64,000 nt of DNA from Parvimonas sp015257355 (GTDB lineage Bacteria > Bacillota > Clostridia > Tissierellales > Peptoniphilaceae), in assembly GCF_050262165.1 (NCBI RefSeq), contig NZ_CP189844.1. The stretch is one strand, 5' to 3'. Under the pieces are notes generated by a model. That model was not told the DNA's origin, made no database searches, and saw only the letters and a program-made list of their open reading frames with translations. Numbering within the stretch: position 1 is the first letter of the stretch; each line of letters starts with the position of its first letter. Below are positions 45,253 through 53,670 of this stretch, in pieces. The position numbers were made by a program, and so were the translations under genes.

Positions 45253-46092
45253 TTAATTCTTTTTGCTTATAAATCTTATGAATTTATATCCTGTAAATAA
45301 AAATACAATCCACAATAATCCTGTTCCGCCGTAGATAAACATAGATATTTGTTTTACATTTTTATTTACTTCTTCTTTTGTTTCACTTGTATTTGTTTTT
45401 TCCGTTTTTTCTTCAAGTCTATCACAATTTACAAGTAATCTATATGGACTTGGTGGCGTTGCTGGGTCACAAGTAAGTAATGTAAGCATATCACGATTAG
45501 CTATTGGAAATAACTTTTCACCTTCGTAAGGTTTAATAATTTCAGTATCAGAAACTACATAAGTTAAAGTTTTTCCTGCTCTTTCGATATATACTTTATC
45601 TCCTTTTTTCAAATCTCCTAGATTTAAAAACATTACGTCTTTATACCAACCTCTATGTCCAGCTATTACACTTCTATTTCCTACTCCACCTGTTGGTAGT
45701 GCAGTTCCGTCAATATGAGCTACACCCTTATCTAAATGTTCATAAGAAGCATCTAATCTAATCGGCTTATATACATTTATAGCTGGAATTCTAATATATG
45801 CAAATACTCCATGAGGATCGTCTTTTTTAAATTCATAAACAGTTTTATATTCATTATTGCTAAAAGGGTCAACAATTGTTGTATTTTTTAAATTTTTATT
45901 ATAATTTTTAATTTCCTCTTCTAATTTATTAAGCTCTTCTTCACTAATATTTGATTGACTCTTTTTAAAATCTTCATACATTGATTTTGATTTATAGTCA
46001 TTATATACAAGATTTGTAAAAGTGTATAAAGGAAGTGAGATTCCAATAAGCATAAATAAGTATCCAATTAGTCTTAATTTTCTATTTTTCAT
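45253..46092 (-). CDS. Class C sortase (pilus polymerising), third copy
   Basis: 279 residues. N-terminal membrane helix (about 8-27), lid motif DPF (TTIVDPFSNNE), catalytic His in VIAGHRGWYKD, catalytic Cys in TLLTCDPATPPSPYRLLV with the active-site Arg, and a C-terminal membrane helix. The DPF lid and two helices are class C traits, although the sequence after the Cys differs from the usual TCTPYMINTHRL. ATG 46092 has GGGAG eight bases upstream; a TTG at 46095 is too close. Third gene of the sortase operon, 16 bases behind the previous one. Its difference suggests another substrate, perhaps tip joining or wall anchoring. Confidence 0.87.
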   Translation of the reverse strand: MKNRKLRLIGYLFMLIGISLPLYTFTNLVYNDYKSKSMYEDFKKSQSNISEEELNKLEEEIKNYNKNLKNTTIVDPFSNNEYKTVYEFKKDDPHGVFAYIRIPAINVYKPIRLDASYEHLDKGVAHIDGTALPTGGVGNRSVIAGHRGWYKDVMFLNLGDLKKGDKVYIERAGKTLTYVVSDTEIIKPYEGEKLFPIANRDMLTLLTCDPATPPSPYRLLVNCDRLEEKTEKTNTSETKEEVNKNVKQISMFIYGGTGLLWIVFLFTGYKFIRFISKKN

Positions 46093-46108
46093 CAATTCTA
46101 CTCCCTTT

Positions 46109-47017
46109 CTAATTTAAATTTTGTAATTTTTTTCTAACATCTAAATATTTTTTGAAATTGTAAAGGAAAATAATCAAAACAAGTAAGAAGAATAGTAAAA
46201 GCCAATAGAAATATTTTCTAAAGAATGATCTTCTCTTGCTTACAGTTCTTGATTTTTCAAGGGGCGTATATTCTACTCTATGTCCTCTTACCAAAAGTCT
46301 ATGTGAGTTAATCATATATGGTGTACAAGTAAGAAGTGTTACATAATCTTCACCTGGTTGTACTAAAATTGGAGTAAAATCTGTCGGTTCAACAACTAAA
46401 ATCTGATCAACTTCATAAGCTAAAACAGTTTGAATATTATGAACGAAGAAAATATCTCCCTTTTCCAATTTATCAAGTTTTGTAAAAAGTGCTGCTGTTG
46501 GTAGTCCTCTATGCGCAGTGATTACAGCATGTGTGCTTATACCACCAACAGGTAGAGATGACCCTTCCAAGTGGCCTGCTCCTTTTTGTAAAATGTCTTC
46601 AGATGTTCCTGCATAAATCGGTAAATTCTCGTCAATTTTTGGTATCTCAATATGTCCTATAAGCTCCCCAATTTGTAACATTCTCGCATACTCTGCAATT
46701 CCTTTCTCCTTTTCTTCATTTGAATAAGGGTCGGATAATTTTGAAGCATCAAGAGTAGAGTTATAGGCTTTTGCAAGATTGATTCTCTCTTCAATTTCTT
46801 CAGGAGATAATCTTTTGATTTCATCCTCGAATTTTTCAATTTTCTTTCCACTCTCAACTCTATAATACCATTGAGTAATAAAAGGATACATCAGAATACT
46901 AAATCCAATAAAGAAAATGAACATAAGTAAAATATTGCTTTTTCTGCTATTGCCTTTTTTACTTTTATTTTTCTTTTTTATTTTAATATCATCAATTTTA
47001 TTTTCATTATTTTGCAT
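46109..47017 (-). CDS. Class C sortase
   Basis: 302 residues. N-terminal membrane helix (about 27-46), lid motif DPY (LSDPYSNEE), His in THAVITAHRGLPTA, Cys-Arg in TLLTCTPYMINSHRLLVRGHR, C-terminal membrane helix and basic tail. A typical pilus transpeptidase that joins the IPXTG-type signals of pilins to the pilin-motif lysine. Starts eight bases after the stop of the preceding sortase gene; middle gene of the three-sortase operon. Confidence 0.93.
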   Translation of the reverse strand: MQNNENKIDDIKIKKKNKSKKGNSRKSNILLMFIFFIGFSILMYPFITQWYYRVESGKKIEKFEDEIKRLSPEEIEERINLAKAYNSTLDASKLSDPYSNEEKEKGIAEYARMLQIGELIGHIEIPKIDENLPIYAGTSEDILQKGAGHLEGSSLPVGGISTHAVITAHRGLPTAALFTKLDKLEKGDIFFVHNIQTVLAYEVDQILVVEPTDFTPILVQPGEDYVTLLTCTPYMINSHRLLVRGHRVEYTPLEKSRTVSKRRSFFRKYFYWLLLFFLLVLIIFLYNFKKYLDVRKKLQNLN

Positions 47018-47025
47018 AAAAACCT

Positions 47026-47943
47026 CTATTTAATATTGTCTACATTTGCATTTTTCAACTTTTTACTGATTTTTCTTCTCTTTCTAATATAATATAAAGT
47101 TGAAATAATTAAAACTACAAGTAAGAATAAAACAATGTAGAATAAATACATATACCAAATATTCTTTTTGCCTTCCAATAATTCTTTGTCAATAAGGTCT
47201 TTTACATACTCTACTCTATGTCCTCTAACCAAAAGTCTATGAGTATTAATCATATATGGTGTACAAGTTAATAAAGTTGCATAATCTTTGCCCTTTACTA
47301 CAAGCAAGTCATCAAACTCAGAAGGTTCAATTACTTTAATTTGATCTACTTGATAAGCTAATGTTTCAGCAAAGTTATGAATATAAAATTTATCTCCAAT
47401 TTGTAGTTTTGAAAGATGTGTAAATAATGTTGCAGTAGGAAGTCCACTGTGAGCAGTAATTACAGTGTGAGTATCAAGCCCACCAATAGGAAGTGATGTA
47501 CCTTCTAAGTGGCCTGCTCCTTTTTGAAGAACATCTTCAGATGTTCCAGCATAGATTGGTATATCAACGTCAATCGCTGGAATTTGAACGTGTCCAATAT
47601 ATTCATGAATTTCTATCATTCTTGCATATTCAGCTCTACCCTCTTGCTTTTTCTCATCAGAATAGGGATCTTCTGTTACCTCATTGTGTAAGCTACTATT
47701 GTATGCCTTTGCAAGTTCCATTCTTCTCTTAACTTCTTCTTTTGATAACTTTTCCTTTTCACTATCAAAAGTAGCTATAACATTTTTTGATTCAACCCTA
47801 TAATACCATCTTGTAATTATAGGATACATAAGTACACCAAAACCAAGTAAAAAAATTAAAATAAAAGGCAAATTGCTTTTCTTTTTTTTCTTGGTATTAG
47901 CTTTTCTTTTTATGCTAATTTGATCTATATCATTATTACTCAT
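47026..47943 (-). CDS. Class C sortase
   Basis: 305 residues, close paralogue of the 46109-47017 protein: membrane helix (about 25-44), lid DPY (VTEDPYSDEK), His in THTVITAHSGLP, Cys-Arg in TLLTCTPYMINTHRLLVRGHR, C-terminal membrane helix and Lys/Arg tail. First gene of the operon. RBS AAGGAGAG. Upstream TATAAT at about 48035 lacks a clear -35. Confidence 0.93.
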   Translation of the reverse strand: MSNNDIDQISIKRKANTKKKKKSNLPFILIFLLGFGVLMYPIITRWYYRVESKNVIATFDSEKEKLSKEEVKRRMELAKAYNSSLHNEVTEDPYSDEKKQEGRAEYARMIEIHEYIGHVQIPAIDVDIPIYAGTSEDVLQKGAGHLEGTSLPIGGLDTHTVITAHSGLPTATLFTHLSKLQIGDKFYIHNFAETLAYQVDQIKVIEPSEFDDLLVVKGKDYATLLTCTPYMINTHRLLVRGHRVEYVKDLIDKELLEGKKNIWYMYLFYIVLFLLVVLIISTLYYIRKRRKISKKLKNANVDNIK

Positions 47944-48126
47944 ATACTCTCCTTAAATACTTATTATTTAATACTAACTGACTTTAAGCTCTAAAAACTT
48001 TCTGTCATTTATTAAATAATCAAAAATTCCCAACTTAAATTATATTATTTTTTAGCTAAAAAATCAATAGTTTTTCATATTTTAACGTAAAAATATATGT
48101 CAAATAATTTTAAAGTTAAAAGGGAG

Positions 48127-48193
48127 AAACCACCTTTTCACGATACTTTGCATCGGGTAGGTGCCCGGGAACCTTGTTGTTTCACAATAAAAA
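48127..48193. repeat. ~65-bp repeat ending TTGTTTCACAATAAA, copy 1
   Basis: Contains CGATACTTTGCATCGGGTAG, GTGCCCGGGAACC and TTGTTGTTTCACAATAAA. Second copy at 49040-49101. Includes the small hairpin CGGG/CCCG. Each copy stands just before a terminator hairpin. No reading frame. Confidence 0.75.
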
Positions 48194-48208
48194 TAAAAAT
48201 ATAAAAAA

Positions 48209-48238
48209 GCAAAGACAAAAATTATACTTTGTCTTTGC
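48209..48238. terminator. Terminator-like hairpin
   Basis: GCAAAGACAAA/TTTGTCTTTGC, perfect 11-base arms. No gene ends nearby, so it may terminate a small transcript from the adjacent repeat. Confidence 0.6.
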
Positions 48239-48289
48239 TCCGAAAAAATTTTTCTTATATTATTTTTTGTTTTCTACTTATTTAATAAA

Positions 48290-49005
48290 TCTATTTTGAT
48301 ATTTATTTACCTTTAACGTCTAGCTATCAAACGAAGCTACTTCCTTTATACGTCATCTCGACTGTAGTTGAGCAAAGCGAAACGAAACGGAGAGATCTCA
48401 TACTTTTGCTTTAGCAAAAGTAAATGTATCGTAGATACATAACTTCTTTATTTCTTTCAGAAATATTATTGTTTGTAAACAAACAATAATTGAGATCTTT
48501 CGACTACACTACGTTTCGCTCAAGATGACGTGTTGGGAGCTTTTCTTTCCAAAGTATCGTGACGTGAAACATTTCAATTAATAAAATATATAAATAAAAT
48601 TTTTCTTATATTATTTTTTGTTTTATACTTATTTAAAATTATATTCGAAGCTTATTTACTTTTAACGTCTAGCTATCAAACAAAGGTACTTCCTTTATAC
48701 GTCATCTCGACTGTAACGAAGCAAAGCTGAGTGTAATGGAGAGATCTCATACTTATTCTTGTTTACAAGAATAAGTAAATGTATCGAAGATACATAATTT
48801 CTTTATTTCTTTCAGAAATACTATTGCCTACCAGCAATAGTTGAGATTTCCAGAGCTATTGTATATAAATATACAATTGACTCGTCAGACCTACTTTTGT
48901 TTACAAGTAATCAAAGTTAGGGCTAGATTCATTTTGCTAACGCTTCAGTCGAAATGACGTGTTAGGGGTACTTCATTTTTAGTTTCAATGACGTGAATAA
49001 TTTTG
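48290..49005. repeat. Dispersed palindromic repeat cluster at the right edge of the pilus island
   Basis: Two full elements in tandem (about 48300-48570 and 48650-49000) sharing TTTACYTTTAACGTCTAGC, TACGTCATCTCGACTGTA, GGAGAGATCTCATACTT, a stem-loop in which GCTTTAGC or CTTGTTTACAAG varies with its partner arm, the ATGTATCGWAGATACAT palindrome, TTTATTTCTTTCAGAAATA, and an end ATGACGTG...GACGTGAA. No gene between 47944 and 49128. Confidence 0.85.
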
Positions 49006-49039
49006 TTTTCTGTGATACATAAAAAAACAAAATGAAAAC

Positions 49040-49101
49040 CCCACCCTCCCACTATATTTTGCATCGGGTGGCTCCCGAGAACCTTGTTGTTTCACAATAA
49101 A
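49040..49101. repeat. ~65-bp repeat ending TTGTTTCACAATAAA, copy 2
   Basis: Shares GCATCGGGTGGC, CCCGAGAACCTTGTTG and TTTCACAATAAA with the copy at 48127-48193. It lies directly before the ABC-F terminator hairpin. Confidence 0.75.
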
Positions 49102-49121
49102 AAAGGCGATTTCTCGCCTTT
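49102..49121 (-). terminator. Terminator of the ABC-F gene
   Basis: AAAGGCGA/TCGCCTTT stem with TTTC loop. Confidence 0.8.
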
Positions 49122-49128
49122 AAATTTC

Positions 49129-50676
49129 TTATAATAGTGAAAAGTCTTCCATATTCCAAATTTCTGTTGCTATATCTGTATAAAAGTCCTTTTCGTGTGA
49201 GATTAAAAATATTCCACCCTTATATTCTCTTAATGCTCTTTTTAATTCCTCTTTTGATTCTGGATCAAGATGGTTTGTAGGTTCGTCAAGCATTAAAATA
49301 TTTGTCTTTTCATTTAAAATCTTACAAAGTCTTACCTTTGCTTGTTCTCCACCACTTAGAACCTTCATTTGTGATTCAATATGAACTGTTGTTAGTGAAC
49401 ATTTTGCAAGGGCAGCACGAATTTTAAATTGTTCCCAACTTGGGAATTTTTCCCACATTTCATCAATTGGAGTATTATTGTTATCATAATTCTCTTCTTG
49501 TTTAAAATAACCTATTGCTAAATTCTGGCCAAAAGAAACAGAACCTGAAATAGCTTTAATATTTCCAAGAATTGTATTAATTAGAGTTGTCTTACCTAAA
49601 CCATTTGCTCCGACAATTGCAATTCTATCTCCTCTTTCCATACGAAGATTTAATGGTTTACTAATCGGTTTATCATAACCAATTACTAAATTCTCAGTTT
49701 CAAAAATCAATCTGCTTGTAGAAGGTGCAGTTTCAAAATAGAATTCTGGTTTTGGTTTTTCTCTTACAAGCTCAATTTTTTCCATCTTATCAAGTTTTTT
49801 CTGTCTTGACATTGCCATATTTCTTGTAGCAACTCTCGCCTTATTTCTTTGAACGAAGTCTTCAAGCTCTTGAATTTCTTGTTGTTGTTTCTTATAGGCT
49901 GCTTCAATTTGTCTTTGTTTCAACTCTTTAAGTCTTAAAAACTCATCATAGTCTCCAACATATCTATTAACTTCACAATTTTCAACATGATAAATCAAGT
50001 TAATTACAGAATTTAAAAATGAAATATCATGAGAGATTAAAATAAAGGCATTTTCATAATTTTGTAGATATCTTCTAAGCCAATTAATATGTTCTTCGTC
50101 TAAATAGTTTGTAGGCTCGTCAAGAAGCAAAATATCTGGCTTTTCTAAAAGCAATTTTGCAAGTAAAATCTTTGAACGTTGTCCACCTGAAAGGTCAAAA
50201 GCAGGTCTATCAAGCCAATCTTTTATTCCCATATTATGAGAAATTTCATCAATCTTTGAATCAATCATATAGAAGTCGTGAGTTTCAAGTAATTCTTGAA
50301 GCTCCGCTGCATCAAGCATTATATCATCAAGTTCTTGACCACTTAATTCTCCCATTTTCATATATACATCATTTAATTCAGCTTCAATATCAAAAAGATA
50401 TGAAAAAGCTGACTTTAAAACGTCACGAACAGTCATTTCCTTTCCGATTACAGCATGTTGATCAAGATAACCTATTCTAACACGTTTTGCCCATTCAATA
50501 GTTCCCTCTTCAGCCTCAAGTTTACCAGTAACTAAATTTAAAAAGGTACTCTTTCCTTCTCCGTTTGGACCAACAAGTCCTATATGTTCACCTTTTAAAA
50601 GTCTAAAATTTACATCTTTAAGTATTTGACGACCACCAAAACTATGGCTCAAATTTTTTACAGTTAAAATACTCAT
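49129..50676 (-). CDS. ABC-F family ATPase
   Basis: 515 residues with two ABC domains and no membrane segment, so a ribosome-associated ABC-F protein rather than a transporter. Domain 1: Walker A GPNGEGKST (about 36-44), signature LSGGQRSK, Walker B ILLLDEPTN. A charged ~80-residue linker (KQRQIEAAYKKQQQEIQELEDF...) lies between the domains. Domain 2: Walker A GANGLGKTT, signature LSGGEQAK, Walker B ILMLDEPTN. The short linker and length resemble YbiT/YkpA-type housekeeping members more than antibiotic-resistance ones, but that distinction is uncertain. RBS AAGGAGAAG. Confidence 0.92.
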   Translation of the reverse strand: MSILTVKNLSHSFGGRQILKDVNFRLLKGEHIGLVGPNGEGKSTFLNLVTGKLEAEEGTIEWAKRVRIGYLDQHAVIGKEMTVRDVLKSAFSYLFDIEAELNDVYMKMGELSGQELDDIMLDAAELQELLETHDFYMIDSKIDEISHNMGIKDWLDRPAFDLSGGQRSKILLAKLLLEKPDILLLDEPTNYLDEEHINWLRRYLQNYENAFILISHDISFLNSVINLIYHVENCEVNRYVGDYDEFLRLKELKQRQIEAAYKKQQQEIQELEDFVQRNKARVATRNMAMSRQKKLDKMEKIELVREKPKPEFYFETAPSTSRLIFETENLVIGYDKPISKPLNLRMERGDRIAIVGANGLGKTTLINTILGNIKAISGSVSFGQNLAIGYFKQEENYDNNNTPIDEMWEKFPSWEQFKIRAALAKCSLTTVHIESQMKVLSGGEQAKVRLCKILNEKTNILMLDEPTNHLDPESKEELKRALREYKGGIFLISHEKDFYTDIATEIWNMEDFSLL

Positions 50677-50740
50677 TTCTTCTCCTTCGTATGTTTTACC
50701 TCTACATATTTTACCATATTTTTTGATTTAAGTAAAAAAA

Positions 50741-50760
50741 AAAGCAGTTCTAACTGCTTT
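50741..50760 (-). terminator. Terminator overlapping the endolysin stop codon
   Basis: AAAGCAGTT/AACTGCTTT stem. The stop codon (50750-50752) lies in the loop; a run of T's follows on the minus strand. Confidence 0.85.
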
Positions 50761-51538
50761 TTAATAATCTATTAACCTCTTTTTGTACTTCATAATAATT
50801 ATATCCTGCATTTTCGAGTTTTGCCCTTCTTAATTCTCCATTGCCCCAATTTCCTTGAATTACTTCTTTAGCGACTTCTTTTATTGCCTTTTCATTTATA
50901 AAAGCTCTATAATCAACCCAACCTTTTAATTCTTTTACATAATAGTAACTTCCCCATTTTCGAGTTAAAGTTACCTCTTGTCCTTGATAATTTTGAGTTG
51001 TACCAATCATAGTTTTATCTTCGCAAAACCAAGGCAAACTATCGATTGAATAGTAGCCATCAACTTTACTTTTTATATTCAAAAGTTCCATATATTCTCC
51101 CTCATCTTGTGATACTTTTAATCTATATACAAAATAATGTGGCCTACCTGCATAAACCCACAATCTATCGTGATTATCAACAGAAATTCCATTGGCTGAA
51201 TAATTACAGTGAATAATGTTGTTTTCATCAATAAAAATTCCTGTATGTCCATAACTTGAGGGAACACCCTCTTTTCTTCCCCAGATAAAAATATCTCCTC
51301 TTTTAGCATTCCAAGGAATATTATCAGTTATTTTTTCAAAGCCGTTCTTTGTAAGCCAATAATGTTCATGCAAGGTGTCAATCGTCCAGCCATTGCTCTT
51401 TGCTCCTGATGACATTAATGCATAGTATATGGAAGATGAACAGTCATAACTATTTGGACCATTTCTATTTTCCATAGAATATGAAACTTTTTCCTTTCTG
51501 TTTTCAAACCACTTTATAGCTTTTTCAATATCTATCAT
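50750..51538 (-). CDS. Phage-type endolysin: Pal-like amidase + CPL-7 wall-binding domain
   Basis: 262 residues, no signal peptide. Residues 1-150 match the Amidase_5 (bacteriophage peptidoglycan hydrolase) family of pneumophage Pal: VSYSMENRNGPNSYDCSSSIYYAL with the catalytic Cys33, WNAKRGDIFIWGRKEG, and YGHTGIFIDENNIIHCNY with the catalytic His. A middle SH3-like stretch (KKWGSYYYVKELKGWVDY region) is followed by a C-terminal CPL-7/CW_7 repeat (VIQGNWGNGELRRAKLENAGYNYYEVQKEVNRLL). Known relatives cut the muramoyl-alanine bond. Lack of export signal implies release through a holin or by lysis. ATG 51538 follows AGGAGATTT, and the ribosome site overlaps the stop of the YvrJ-type gene. No structural phage genes are nearby. 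Confidence 0.9.
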   Translation of the reverse strand: MIDIEKAIKWFENRKEKVSYSMENRNGPNSYDCSSSIYYALMSSGAKSNGWTIDTLHEHYWLTKNGFEKITDNIPWNAKRGDIFIWGRKEGVPSSYGHTGIFIDENNIIHCNYSANGISVDNHDRLWVYAGRPHYFVYRLKVSQDEGEYMELLNIKSKVDGYYSIDSLPWFCEDKTMIGTTQNYQGQEVTLTRKWGSYYYVKELKGWVDYRAFINEKAIKEVAKEVIQGNWGNGELRRAKLENAGYNYYEVQKEVNRLLKSS

Positions 51539-51545
51539 AAATCTC

Positions 51546-51680
51546 CTATTTAAGTTTAACAACCAATTCATTTATAGCCTTTGTAAGTTCGTCTATCTTT
51601 TTTTCAAATCTAAGTAATAAAAATACGGAAAGAACTACAGGAAATCCTACATTTGAGATACTTGAAATTATATTTTCCAT
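51546..51680 (-). CDS. YvrJ-family small membrane protein
   Basis: 44 residues, MENIISSISNVGFPVVLSVF..., with one hydrophobic segment (about 11-24) followed by a charged amphipathic tail RFEKKIDELTKAINELV. This is the YvrJ family pattern (GFP...LL.R.E.K...L). RBS AGGAGG. Its TAG stop is part of the endolysin ribosome site, so the two are translationally coupled. Size, single helix and position before an endolysin are what one expects of a holin or pinholin, but no function is established for YvrJ proteins; the role is inference. Confidence 0.85.
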   Translation of the reverse strand: MENIISSISNVGFPVVLSVFLLLRFEKKIDELTKAINELVVKLK

Positions 51681-51706
51681 TATTTCCTCCTAATTTTATA
51701 TTTAGT

Positions 51707-51731
51707 AAAAAAAGACCAAAAGGTCTTTTTT
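51707..51731 (-). terminator. Terminator between DUF2922 and YvrJ genes
   Basis: AAAAAAGACC/GGTCTTTTTT stem, AAAA loop. It divides the cassette, so endolysin expression may need read-through or a separate promoter. Confidence 0.85.
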
Positions 51732-51733
51732 CA

Positions 51734-51949
51734 CTAGATTACTGTTACTTCTTCGTAGTTTGTTGAAATAATATTAGCCTTTTTAACTCCAGTAACTTTT
51801 AAGTCGTTTTTTGCTAAAACTGACTTATAATCAAAAGTTTTAATTATATCAGATGCCTCATCAGCTGTTATATTTTTAATATTTGAAATTGTAAATGCCA
51901 TATTTTTTCCATCCTCTAATAATAGAGTTATACTTAATGATTTCTTCAT
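51734..51949 (-). CDS. DUF2922 family protein
   Basis: 71 residues, MKKSLSITLLLEDGKNMAFTISN..., matching DUF2922: an N-terminal beta hairpin, DGK-turn, ITADEASDIIKTF helix, and a C-terminal KKANIISTNYEEVTVI strand. Cytoplasmic by prediction; function unknown. The stop of DUF1659 lies 10 bases upstream and RBS AGGAGG falls in that gap, so the two are co-transcribed. DUF2922 genes are often beside DUF1659 and YvrJ genes in Firmicutes. Confidence 0.85.
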   Translation of the reverse strand: MKKSLSITLLLEDGKNMAFTISNIKNITADEASDIIKTFDYKSVLAKNDLKVTGVKKANIISTNYEEVTVI

Positions 51950-51959
51950 ACTTTTCCTC

Positions 51960-52145
51960 CTATTCTAATGTTGTTTCTACAACTTTAACTGTTTCTTTTC
52001 TTGTACCGTCAATAAATTTTTCAACGAATTCTCCTAATTTCTTTAAATTTTCATCAGTTGATTCACTTTGAACATTTTTTACAGTTACACTTCTCTTTTT
52101 AGAGTTAGCAAGGTCAAAACTAACCTTTAAATACTTTTTAGCCAT
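51960..52145 (-). CDS. DUF1659 family protein
   Basis: 61 residues, MAKKYLKVSFDLANSKKRSVTVKNV..., matching the small DUF1659 fold: beta hairpin, then a helix with LKKLGEFVEKFI, then a VKVVETTLE strand. First gene of the DUF1659-DUF2922-YvrJ-endolysin cassette. RBS AAGGAG. The upstream region holds an A7G7 tract at 52205-52218. Function unknown. Confidence 0.85.
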   Translation of the reverse strand: MAKKYLKVSFDLANSKKRSVTVKNVQSESTDENLKKLGEFVEKFIDGTRKETVKVVETTLE

Positions 52146-52246
52146 ATCTTTTCTCCTTTTTATATTTTTTTGTAAGCCTTACACTTATATAATAAAAATT
52201 TCTTAAAAAAAGGGGGGGATTAGGCTATTTTTATTAATCCTTTAAC

Positions 52247-52275
52247 TTGTTTGAAGCGCTAATTTATGTTAAAAT
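52247..52275 (+). promoter_or_regulatory. Promoter of the YhhN-like gene, TTGTTT-17-TAAAAT
   Basis: -35 52247-52252, -10 52270-52275, 30 bases before ATG 52305. Confidence 0.65.
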
Positions 52276-52304
52276 AATTGATACTAAGAGATTTTGGAGG
52301 AAAT

Positions 52305-52991
52305 ATGAATAACAATTTACTCAATATTTTTTCGTACATAGTTTTATTAATTTATGCAATATTTACCGTTGGTAATTTATATATGATTTTACAAAAAAAA
52401 GATCCAGAAAGAAGTTTTTTCAATATATTTTTAATGCCAATACTAGCATTATTCTATTTTTTAAGATTTAAACACCATAATGTTTTCGTGTATTTAGCAA
52501 TACTTGCATTCTGGATTGGAGATGTTTTATGTACAAAAAGAAATAAAAAGAATATTTTAATGGGAATACCTCTATTTATATTAGGAATTGCCTTTTATGT
52601 AATAAAACTTTTAACATTAATAAAAATTTCAAATTTAAACTATTTGCTTGCCCTATTTATTATGGTAGCATATTTCGGATTAGTATTTTTCGAAGTAATC
52701 ATATCCTATGAATACGCCAGTGAATACTTTAAAAGAGATATTATTTTCCTATATGCTTTTGCATTTTTAAACGCTTTGCTTTGTATCTTAGCAATCTTAA
52801 ATGCAATTTCAACATACAAAACTGGAGTATGGTATTTGATTTTTGGAAGTAATTTATTCTTAATTTCAAGTTCACTTTTCCTATTTGTAGCATTTATAAA
52901 GAATAATAGATTTTTCAATATATTATTAACAATTACCTATTCAATAGCAAAACTGCTTATTATAATAGGTTTTGGATTATTTTTATCATAA
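52305..52991 (+). CDS. YhhN/TMEM86-like multi-pass membrane protein
   Basis: 228 residues, about eight membrane segments. Elements reminiscent of the YhhN/TMEM86 (lysoplasmalogenase) family are MPILALFYFL, ILAFWIGDVL, PLFILGIAFYVIKL and a late GSNLFLISSSLFLF. In known members conserved Asp and His residues sit at these places; the Asp of IGD is present but the usual GHxxY reads GIAFY here and the later ISD reads ISS, so catalysis is doubtful. ATG 52305 follows TGGAGG. Single gene. Confidence 0.6.
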   Translation: MNNNLLNIFSYIVLLIYAIFTVGNLYMILQKKDPERSFFNIFLMPILALFYFLRFKHHNVFVYLAILAFWIGDVLCTKRNKKNILMGIPLFILGIAFYVIKLLTLIKISNLNYLLALFIMVAYFGLVFFEVIISYEYASEYFKRDIIFLYAFAFLNALLCILAILNAISTYKTGVWYLIFGSNLFLISSSLFLFVAFIKNNRFFNILLTITYSIAKLLIIIGFGLFLS

Positions 52992-53013
52992 CGACTGGAT
53001 TCAGTCGTTTTTT
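52990..53013 (+). terminator. Terminator after the YhhN-like gene
   Basis: AACGACTG/CAGTCGTT stem, GATT loop, T7 tail. Confidence 0.9.
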
Positions 53014-53035
53014 TATTTGTTTTATTAATAAAAAT

Positions 53036-53670
53036 GTTTTACGTCACGATACTTTGCAAAGAAAAGCTCCTGACACGTCATCTCGACCGAAACGAAGCAA
53101 AGCTGAGTGTAGTGGAGAGATCTCAATTATTGTTTGGTTACAAACAATAATATTTCTGAAAGAAATAAAAAAATGATTTCTATATGTATCTTCGATACAT
53201 TTACTTATTCTTGTAAACAAGAATAAGTATGAGATCTCTCCATTCCGCTTACGCTACAGTCGAGATGACGTATAAGTAAATAGCTTCGTTTAGTAGCCAG
53301 ACGTTAAAAGTAAATAAACATCAAATTATTTTTATAAATGTAGTAGAAAAAATATAATAAAAAATTATATAATTTTATTTAAAAAGATAGGCAATAGAAT
53401 AAAATAATTCACGTCATTGTACTTTGCAAAGAAAAGCTCTCAGCACGTCATCTCGACCGAAACGAAGCAAAGCTGAGTGTAGTGGAGAGATCTCATACAT
53501 TTGCTTGTATTCAAGCAAATGTAAATGTATCGAAGATACATCAATTAAGGAAATATAAACAAGCAAAGTTAGTACTATATTCACTCCATTTACTTTTTTC
53601 GTTCTGGTCTAAATGACGTATAAGGAAAGTTCTCTCGTTTAGTAGCTTAACGTTAAAGGTAAATAAGCTA
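53036..53670. repeat. Dispersed palindromic repeat cluster, two inverted-orientation elements
   Basis: Two elements (53040-53325 and 53408-53668) in the opposite orientation to the 48.3-kb cluster. Both begin with TTYACGTCA...GTACTTTGCAAAGAAAAGCTC or the close ACGATACTTTGCAAAG, pass through CACGTCATCTCGACCGAAAC, GGAGAGATCTCA and ATGTATCGAAGATACAT, and end in ATGACGTATAAG...CGTTAAAGGTAAATA. The second copy has a different internal filler (AAACAAGCAAAGTTAGT). No gene in 53014-53832. Confidence 0.85.

Noticed and set aside
49129..50676. Antibiotic-resistance ABC-F
   Set aside because: The short interdomain linker and conserved housekeeping-type motifs do not favour it; the call is left at family level.
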